From the NCBI RefSeq assembly GCF_901000735.1, contig NC_081545.1, positions 1,222,583 through 1,286,582 on the forward strand: a stretch of DNA of 64,000 bases, in the 5' to 3' direction. Of the stretch, positions 57,287-64,000 are shown piece by piece. The translations under genes were made by a program, and so were the position numbers. The notes below the pieces were generated by a model. The model made no database searches and was not told the DNA's origin. It was given only the letters and a program-made list of their open reading frames with translations. Origin of the DNA: Corylus avellana (taxonomy: Eukaryota > Streptophyta > Magnoliopsida > Fagales > Betulaceae). Each line of letters opens with the position of its first letter. Positions within the stretch are counted from its first letter, which is position 1.

Positions 57287-57294
57287 CTTATAGG
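57287..57294 (-). promoter_or_regulatory. TATA box of the intact RLP gene
   Basis: CTATAAGT on the minus strand, about 75 bp upstream of ATG 57212, which gives a leader of roughly 45 bases. No other ATG intervenes. Confidence 0.5.
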
Positions 57295-57471
57295 CTGGCC
57301 GGACACAAAGTCTTGGAAAGCTCGGCAAGTGAGAAAGGGATCCTCTCCATTCACAATCAGTGGACCACACCATGAAAGCAGTCATTTAGGAATAAAAAAA
57401 AAAAAAGTTTTAGGCATATACCTCTTCTATTCAATGGTTAATTTCTCATAAATCCATGTCGGTCTGCAAAT

Positions 57472-57735
57472 CAAGTCAAGTCGTTTGCGTGTTTGTCAGG
57501 AGATCTTAGCAGGGGCAGTGAACCAGAAGATCAGAGCCCCAAAGACCCAAGTCAAGTCTTTTGCGTGTTTGTCAGGAGATCTTAGCAGGGGCAGTGAACC
57601 AGAAGATCAGAGCCCCAAAGACCCAAGTCAAGTCTTTTGCGTGTTTGTCAGGAGATCTTAGCCGAGGCAGTGAACCAGAAGGTCAGAGCCCCCGAAGACC
57701 CAAGTCGAGTCATTTGCGTGGAGATCTTAGCCGGG
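57472..57735. repeat. 76-bp minisatellite, about 3.5 copies
   Basis: Units start at 57472, 57548, 57624 and 57701 with CAAGTCAAGTC or CAAGTCGAGTC, followed by TTTGCGTG, AGGAGATCTTAGC and GTGAACCAGAAG. The first two are almost identical, and the last is cut short. It lies about 260 bp upstream of the intact RLP gene. An open frame of 82 codons runs through it because 76 is not a multiple of three and each unit is read differently; I see no reason to call it coding. Confidence 0.9.
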
Positions 57736-57922
57736 AAAAAAAACAAAGAAAAGGAGTCAGCAACGTCTTCTTCGCACTCTTCTTAGCCATACAATTAAAT
57801 TTCCCTTAATCCCGGCTGTTTGTTTTTACTTCCATCTGATTTAATACCTGCAAGCCTGAAAATTGTTGGAAATAATTTGGCGGTGCACAGATTTTTATTG
57901 AAATAAAATAATAAAAATTTTT

Positions 57923-58319
57923 AGGGAAAACTTCACTTTGACTCCCTTGACTTCCACCTTATTTTACAAACTCCCCCCTGAACTTCCAAATACCTCACTT
58001 CGGACCCCTGAACTTTGAATTTCTCTTAATGTAGACCCCTCCGTCAAATTTTAAACATCATATAACGTTTATACCTCTGACTTTTGTATAAAATTCCAAC
58101 TTCCAAGACGTTTTTTTTATTTAAAAAAAAAAAAAAAAAAAAAAAATCATGGATATTTTGGCCTTTTTTTTTTTTTTTGTAATTTTAACGGCTAAAATTG
58201 ACGGAAGGGTCCTAATTGAGAGAAATTCAAAGTTCAAGGGTCCAAAGTAAGAGATTTGGAGGTTCAGGGAGGTTTGTAAAATCGGGTGGAAGTTTAAGGA
58301 GCCAAAGTGAAGTTTCCCT
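57923..58319. mobile_element. Foldback MITE with ~150-bp TIRs
   Basis: Left end AGGGAAAACTTCACTTTGAC pairs with the inverted right end AGGGAAACTTCACTTTGG. The stem carries CTTCCAAATACCTCACTT / AAGTAAGAGATTTGGAGG. A TSD AAATTTTT flanks it (57915-57922 and 58320-58327). No coding capacity. 8-9 bp TSD; hAT- or Mutator-like. Confidence 0.85.
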
Positions 58320-58327
58320 AAATTTTT

Positions 58328-58760
58328 AAATTAACAATAAAATAAATAAATTACAAGAGAAGAAAAGTGAAGTATGTAAAGATCTCACAGTGCTATAGAA
58401 TAACATAAGAGCATTGTCATTAAAGGTTGATTCATGTGTCCCGAAGTAGATAACTTGGTGCGATCGGATCCTTTGATACGTAACCTTCCAAGATTAGATT
58501 ATAGTGTCTACCTTCATTAAGAACGCACTTCAAATAACAAAAAGTAATAGAACAAACCAATTGTCAACCGTTTGCAGAATGGAAATGTGTACATGTCAAC
58601 CGTGTTGCAAACTCTGCTGCCCACTGCTTGGCAAAATTGGTAACTAAAGATGTCATTGATAGAACTTGGAATAGGTCTATTCCAGATTGTATTTGTGATG
58701 TTATTTTGATGGAGTTTTCTGCTTCATCAAGTCATGATTTTTAATGAAAGTTTTTTATTT
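58328..58760. other. Intergenic with a possible coding scrap
   Basis: 58590-58745 on the plus strand reads HVNRVANSAAHCLAKLV, then VIDRTWNRSIPDCICDVIL in frame. This is the pattern of the RNase H-like (RVT_3) tail of plant LINE-derived proteins, ending in a stop near 58743. It is a short fragment without catalytic residues in view. Confidence 0.5.
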
Positions 58761-60489
58761 GGAAAAAATATAATTTAGCCCTCCAAACTACCAGTCATTT
58801 CTATTTTAGCCCCTTAATGTTTAAAAAATGATAAAGTAGCTCCCAAACTACCAAACAGTTGCAATTTAGCCACTCCGTTAGTCATTACCGTCAAATAGGA
58901 TGAAAAATTCAAAATTACGTCGTTTTGGCAAGGTTGAGTTACTAAAATGCCCTTTCGAAAAAAAAAAATCAATTTAAAAAATGCCCCCAAAACAACATCA
59001 TTTTCAGGAAAGAAATAAAGGGAAAAAAGAAAAGAAAGGAAAACCGGTGGTTTAGGGATGGCTTGCCGGCCACCCCATAGGCCATGGGGTGGTTGGGGAG
59101 CCACCCCCAAGCCACAGGCCTATGGGGTGGCCGCCCAGCCACACCCACAGGTCTGGGGGTGGCCGCCAAGTGACCCCCACAGGCCTGGGGGTGGCTCGGC
59201 AACCACCACATGGCATATGGGGTGGCTGCCCAGCCACCCCAACAGGCCTGGGGTTGGCCGCTCAGCCACCCCCATGGCCTGGGAGGTGGCTCGCCGGCCA
59301 CCCCTAAACCATCGGATTTCCTTTCCCTTTTTATTTTTTTTTTCTCTTTCTCTTTCCTCAAAACGACGTCATTTTGGGGGGCATTTTTGAAATTGATTTT
59401 TTCTTTTTCTTTTTCTTTCTCTTTCTCTTTCCTCGAAACGACGTCATTTTGGGGGGCATTTTTTAAATTGATTTTTTTTTCTTTTTCTTTCTCTTTCTCT
59501 TTCTCTTTCCTCAAAACGACGTCATTTTGGGGGGCATTTTTTTAATTGATTTTTTTTTTTTTAAATAGCATCTTAGTAACTTAACCTTACCAAAACGACA
59601 TAGTTTTGAATTTTTCATCCTATTTGACTGTAATGACTAACGGCAGGGCCGGCTCAGGCCTTAGGCGAGTTAGGCCCTCGCCTAGGGCCCCCAATTTATT
59701 AAGGCCCAAAAAAAAAAATTGAGTTAAAAAAAAAATTGAAAAAAATAAAATAAAATTTATTTTTGACCAAAAAAAATATTAAAGGCCCAAATTTTTTTTT
59801 TTAATAGGGCCAAAAAAAAAATTTCATCAAAATTTAAGGCCTCAATTTAATAAAACTCTAATTAATAAATTCATTATAAATTCTAAAAATAATTTAAAAG
59901 AAAATAAAAAATAAATAAAAGAAGAGACAAAGCATTAAAGGCCTTCATCAGTATATGCCAATTCCCTAGATCTCTACAGCCTGTACACGCCTACAGTACA
60001 CGAATACATTTTTTTTTTTTTTTTTTTTTTTTGATTTGATACACGCCGATAATTGCAGTCATGCTCTTAGCCACTTTCTGAAAATTTTTTGTTTTACGTG
60101 AGAAAATATATTCGTTAGAAATAAAATATTGTCATTTATTTCCTAATTACTTTTTAGCCATCTAGGGAAAGCTAACAGCCAAAAATATAAACTGTTATCA
60201 GCCTAGTAAGCTTACCATGGGCATTTTAAATATCAGAATCTTTCTATTTACCATTTTACCTCTCCTCTTTGGTTGCTCTTTTCTGAGTTTTTCTTCTCTG
60301 CCTATCTCATTTTCTCTTCCTCTCCGACTCCGAGTGACTGAGTCTCCTGTCCTATCTCCAAGAATTGCTTCATAATTCATTTGCCAAATCAGGTTTTATT
60401 GTTCTATTTTTGTCATTTATTTTATTATAGTCATAATTTTTTTTTTGATAAATCGTGTTTGTTTAATTTGTTAGTATTTTTAATTAAAC

Positions 60490-60726
60490 ATGTCTACTAG
60501 AAAATATGCATCTGAATATGAAAAACTTAAAAAAAACAGAGAAAAGTAGACAAATTGATTGAATCTCAAGGAGGAGCTCTAAATAAATTTGTTATTAGCA
60601 ATAAACAAAATCCTACCTAAGATCAACAATGTCACAAGAGAGATTAAATAGATTAGCCATATTATCAATTGAAAAAAAGACATTAGAAAATCTTGAATAT
60701 AAATTTTGCATCTCAAAAAGCGAGTA
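60490..60726 (+). pseudogene. hAT transposase remnant (N- and C-terminal ends joined)
   Basis: ATG 60490 opens MSTRKYASEYEKLKKNREK, a stop, then DKLIESQGGALNKFVIS, the N-terminal pattern of zf-TTF hAT transposases. From about 60627 it reads MSQERLNRLAILSIEK, then LENLEYKFCISKSE and stop, the hAT dimerisation C-terminus. The roughly 600 residues between, including the catalytic residues, are deleted. Confidence 0.75.
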
Positions 60727-60731
60727 GAGGA

Positions 60732-60737
<6 letters not shown>

Positions 60738-60790
<53 letters not shown>
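60738..60790. repeat. (AT)n microsatellite
   Basis: A nearly perfect TA run of about 50 bp inside the hAT. Other AT runs over 25 bp: 21446-21489, 26431-26458, 28420-28451, 31312-31344, 38257-38288, 45230-45262 and 49257-49281. Several lie at mirrored sites in the palindrome. Confidence 0.9.
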
Positions 60791-60793
<3 letters not shown>

Positions 60794-61230
60794 CTTAAAA
60801 AAAAAAAAAAATTAGGCCCAATTTCAAAGTTTTGCCTAAGGCCCCACAATACATTAAGCTGGCCCTGACTAACGGAGTGACCAAATTGTAATTGTTTAGT
60901 AGTTTGAGGGGCTACTTTATCACTTTTTGAAGATTAGGTGGTTAAAATGAAAAAGACTGGTAGTTTGGGAGCTAAATTATATTTTTCTCATTTTATTTCT
61001 AAAAAAATAGAACAAATCAATTGTCAAAGTCGATTGACTTTAGAATTTTTTTTTATTATTTTTTAAGAAAAGCTAATAATATAGCTATAGCTTTTTGTCA
61101 TGAAATAAGTGTTAAAACTAAATGTATTGGAAAGGAAGAAGTGATCTCACAACACACTATATATTTCCTGGAGCCAAGCCAAAGAAATGATATATCATTT
61201 TATTTTTTTTTAACAAAGAAATGATATATC

Positions 61231-61790
61231 TGTAAGAAATTCCATTTAAGTATGTCCCTTATGTCACATATATTATTGTAATTATAAAATTATGGTGTTC
61301 AATATTCTATTCTAATTTGAAGCTTATTATGTAAATCAAATATTATGAATTAAATGACTGATTTAATTCTTGTGGAGCAAGTATTTGATTTCAATCAAAT
61401 ATTCTGAATTAAATCACTGATTTAATTCTTGTGGAACAAGTATTTGATTTAATTAATGATTTAATGTTTGTGGAATCAATTAGCTGTATTGATTGATTTT
61501 TTATTCCTTGATGGGAGGAATAATTAAGGTAACAGCTCTAATTGAGGGTCCCCTGACCTACCTATAAATAAGGCCTGTGTATTCCATCAATTGGCACTCA
61601 CTGGTAGGCATAGGTCAGAAGAACCTCTCAATAATTTTGTTTTTCTAGTTTGGTTGCTGTGAAGTTGTTCTTCAATTGGCTTGAGCAAATTATGGCTAGA
61701 GGTATTTATATAATTATTCATTCCGCTGCTAATTTTATTGTAAATTAGCATTTAATTATATATTGAATTATTACATGTGGTATCAGAGCC
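61231..61790 (+). mobile_element. Copia LTR with TATA box and PBS
   Basis: A probable LTR, 61231-61775, starts TGTAAGAAATTCC and ends ATTACA. It has a TATA box CTATAAATA (61562-61570) and a leader. Two bases later comes the initiator-tRNA-Met site TGGTATCAGAGCC (61778-61790). Inside the LTR, a block of about 65 bp (AATTAAAT-ACTGATTTAATTCTTGTGG) is duplicated in tandem (61346-61450). The left end is the less certain one, as no TSD partner is in view. Confidence 0.75.
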
Positions 61791-63237
61791 TTCTCTAGGC
61801 TATATTTGCTCGGTCTAGCATTATTATATGTCTACTGTTGATATATTTGTTTCGATGATTATTAAAACAAAATGAAACATACGGGTAAAATAAGGCACGC
61901 AATTCTAACAATGTTTGAGAGTTTTATATCTGAATTGTTTTGCAAATACTGCCTTGTTTTTTGATTCAAACAACACTTTTGACCAAACCACCATTAGACC
62001 CATATTGGGTGCCACCAGAGCACTAGTAAGAAAGTAACAGTGGGATACGGTGAAGCATTGAGAAAGATAATTTGGATTTTCTTTGCAACTCTAAAGTAAT
62101 GCTTGTTGACGGGACCCAGAAGGCATGCTGCCGGACCAAAGGAGTTCCGTGAACCGGGAAGACTTCCTCTGGTTGATATCCAACATTGTTCATAAAATTC
62201 CCCAGGCTTCTCATTTTATAATGGTTTATACCCATGGCTATACTTTCCCAATCGAGTTTCGTACCCCACAGAGGCCACCGACGTGCATCTTGGTAGCCGA
62301 ATCAGTGGCCATGGCGTCACAGTTTCCCCTGCCGTCAGCGGCGTTCTGCCGCGTGCAATGAGGAGCGATCCATCTCGGCCGCCCATGAAGAATGACGGTG
62401 GCATCCCTACACGGGTTGTCTGCCGTTTGGCTGGAGCGCCGGCCCTTGGTGGCCGGCGCATGAGGAACGGCGGCGGCGCATGAGGAAGAAGGGGAAGGGG
62501 TGGCGGCGCTAGGGATTGGGTATTTTCGGATTGGGGAAAATATGATCCGGGTATGGTTTCAAACCCATAAGGAAACCGGGTCTAGTGGTTTGGGCCATTG
62601 GGTATGGGCTTTATTTTACCCAAACCCAATTCAGTTTAAAAAAAAAAAAAAAAAAAAGTTTATTAAGTGGGCTAACCCGATTGGGCCAACCCAATACAGA
62701 AACCAAAGGCTGACCCAATAAGGAAGCCCAACCCGATAACCCATTCAGTTTAAAAAAAAAAAAAAAAAGGGGAGAAACAAGTTTTGGGCTTATTAGGTTT
62801 AGAACTTGGGTTCTTAAGGTATAAAGGGCCTAAGGTCACTTCAAGACCATTAGGCTATTCATGTTATTATGCTTTTATGTTGCATTTTTATTCATCTTAT
62901 GATTTAAATTGTTCAGTATTAAATTATTGTTTCTTTAATGCATGAACTTAAGGATATATTTATTCTTTTAATTGTTTAAATATAAATTGTTTGATGCCTG
63001 AACCTGAGAATAATTAACTAAGCCTCATGTGTTGGTGAATGTTTATGGTACTATCCAAAATTGCAATCGGAAAGCTCTGGCAAGGTAAGTCTTGGGACTT
63101 AAGTGTGCCGTTGTGCGCCCCCTCACTTATCTGGGACACTATCCGGTTGTACTTTGGAAAAATACTGTTTACCCACTAACATGATGGTTTTGTCTTTTAT
63201 TCTTAGAACTTTATTTGTGGCATCTATACAGTTATTG
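61791..63237 (+). mobile_element. Copia internal region with unrelated insertions
   Basis: No gag or pol reading frame is seen. A GC-rich block at 62270-62520 (GGCCATGGCG, GGTGGCCGGCGC, GGCGGCGGCGC) contrasts with the flanks. Next to it, the minus strand at 62235-62023 holds 70 open codons (MRSLGNFMNNVGYQPEEVFP) that could be an exon scrap of a host gene; I cannot name it. 62560-62780 is rich in CCCAACCC-type motifs and A runs. These may be a separate nested element. Confidence 0.45.
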
Positions 63238-63983
63238 GATGTTAATGAAGTAGTGATTATCATAATAATTTTGGGAGAGCCACAGCATCCCGATTTTATA
63301 ATGATAATTGCATCAAGATCATATATGTGAACTTCATAAGGAAAATTAACATCCTGTTGTAATTAATTCATAAATTTAATTACTAATCCCCACAGGGACG
63401 TTATTATTTTTATGATTTAATTAGAATAAGATAATAAATTTAACTTTAAAAATAAAATTTCTCTTAGGCCCACAGGTACGGAGAATTTTATTTATTAATG
63501 TTAAATTTATTAGTCCTATTAAAGAGTAAATTTCATGCGTGATGCAACCTTTGCCCACAGGTAGGTTGAAATTTACTATTAAATTAGCATTGGTTAATTT
63601 AAATAAATTCGATGTTAATGAAGTCGTAATTGTCATAATAATTTTTGGGAGAGCCACAGCATCCCGATTTTATAATGATAATTGCATCAAGATTATATAT
63701 ATGAACTTCATAAAGAAAATTAACATCGTGTTGTAATTAATTCATAAATTTAATTTGCCAATCCCCACAGGGACGTTTTTATTTTTATGAGTTAATTAGA
63801 ATAAGATAGTAAATTTAACATTGAAAATAAAATTTCTCTTAGGCCCACAGGTACGGAAAATTTTATTTATTAATGCTAAATTTATTAGTCTTATTAATAA
63901 AGAGTAAATTTCATGCGTGATGCACCTTTGCCCACAGGTAGGTTGAAATTTACTATTAAATTAACATTGGTTAATTTAAATAA
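63238..63983. repeat. 373-bp tandem duplication
   Basis: GATGTTAATGAAGT begins copies at 63238 and 63611. Each continues through GGGAGAGCCACAGCATCCCG, CCCCACAGGGACGTT, CTTAGGCCCACAGGTACGG and GCCCACAGGTAGGTTG. Identity looks above 90%. CCCACAGGNANGG is itself an internal repeat. This fits the non-coding leader of some plant copia elements between PBS and gag; that link is inference. Confidence 0.85.
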
Positions 63984-64000
63984 GGTTATTTCATAGCATT

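Larger units (their letters stand above)
59644..60867 (+). mobile_element. Internally deleted hAT transposon
   Basis: Terminal repeats CAGGGCCGGCTCAGGCC (left) and CAGGGCCAGCTTAATG (from the right). A perfect 8-bp TSD ACTAACGG lies at 59636-59643 and 60868-60875. The inner sequence keeps the start and the end of a hAT transposase gene but not the middle. A long (AT)n run lies at 60738-60790. It inserted into one arm of the Mutator-like foldback. Confidence 0.92.
58761..60989. mobile_element. Mutator-like foldback element with a hAT nested in it
   Basis: Ends GGAAAAAATATAATTTAGCC and, inverted, GAGAAAAATATAATTTAGCTC. The stem pairs for over 250 bp (ACTACCAG, GATAAAGTAGC, ACTCCGTTAGTCA, GGATGAAAAATTCAAAA). 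Flanks TTTTTATTT (58752-58760) and ATTTTATTT (60990-60998) fit a 9-bp TSD with one mismatch. Without the hAT (59644-60867) it is about 1 kb and almost wholly palindromic. The centre is a run of GGGGTGGC / GCCACCCC repeats (59040-59310). The right arm has a triplicated block of about 70-75 bp (ACGACGTCATTTTGGGGGGC at 59364, 59440 and 59517). The long ORFs through the centre follow from repeats lacking stops. Confidence 0.8.

Noticed and set aside
57561..57809. 82-codon ORF with repeating CLSGDLSRG motif
   Set aside because: Produced by the 76-bp minisatellite; no start context, no family and a frame change per unit.
59052..59545. Long ORFs of 110-181 codons on both strands
   Set aside because: They run through GGGGTGGC repeats and GA-rich tandem blocks of a foldback element; stop-free repeats rather than genes.

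Overview
This is a stretch of plant nuclear DNA from a dicot. Evidence: single-exon LRR receptor-like protein (RLP) genes of the Cf-9/RLP12 type, CACTA transposons with TNP2 and TNPA-type genes, copia PBS sites complementary to initiator tRNA-Met, many MITEs and AT-rich intergenic DNA. A woody rosid is my best guess but is not shown. No rRNA, tRNA gene, operon or CRISPR array was seen. There are four runs of N (23735-23834, 35997-36096, 45405-45504, 50292-50360), and three of them lie in or beside inverted repeats.

Layout. 1-15017: nested transposons. A copia-like LTR holds a 3.66-kb solo LTR (918-4574, TSD TTAGG). To its right is a CACTA (En/Spm) element on the minus strand, with a degraded TNP2 gene, a spliced TNPA-like gene whose intron carries a second solo LTR (6328-7842), a possible captured B3-domain fragment, and a right terminus at 15017. 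15018-23734: an RLP cluster on the minus strand. It contains a relic, a LINE scrap, an intact chimeric receptor gene (16440-18686), a small relic, and a broken RLP. 23835-24274: the end of a second CACTA.

24275-45224: a giant imperfect palindrome. Two arms of about 9 kb (24275-33398 and 36203-45224) flank a 2.8-kb spacer that holds an RLP gene cut by a copia LTR and then a gap. The arms share mirrored TEs: a TRIM, a CACTA-MITE, a SINE and a MULE-MITE. Each arm also carries a small two-exon gene coding for a single SIN3 paired-amphipathic-helix (PAH) domain. 41.5-51.6 kb: a minus-strand tandem array of PAH/SIN3-derived genes and relics, one of which retains both a PAH domain and part of the SIN3 corepressor domain. 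52.4-57.3 kb: an RLP relic and an intact 990-residue RLP. 57.4-64 kb: a 76-bp minisatellite, a foldback MITE, a MULE-like foldback with an internally deleted hAT nested in it, and a copia LTR with PBS and internal repeats.

The most notable items are (1) the in-frame fusion of a HAIKU2/RLK7-type ectodomain with a Cf-type RLP C-terminus, and (2) the family of stand-alone PAH mini-genes amplified by inverted and tandem duplication. The RLPs would act at the plasma membrane in immune or developmental signalling. The PAH proteins, if made, would be nuclear and could compete with full SIN3 for transcription-factor partners. Both roles are inferred from family knowledge.
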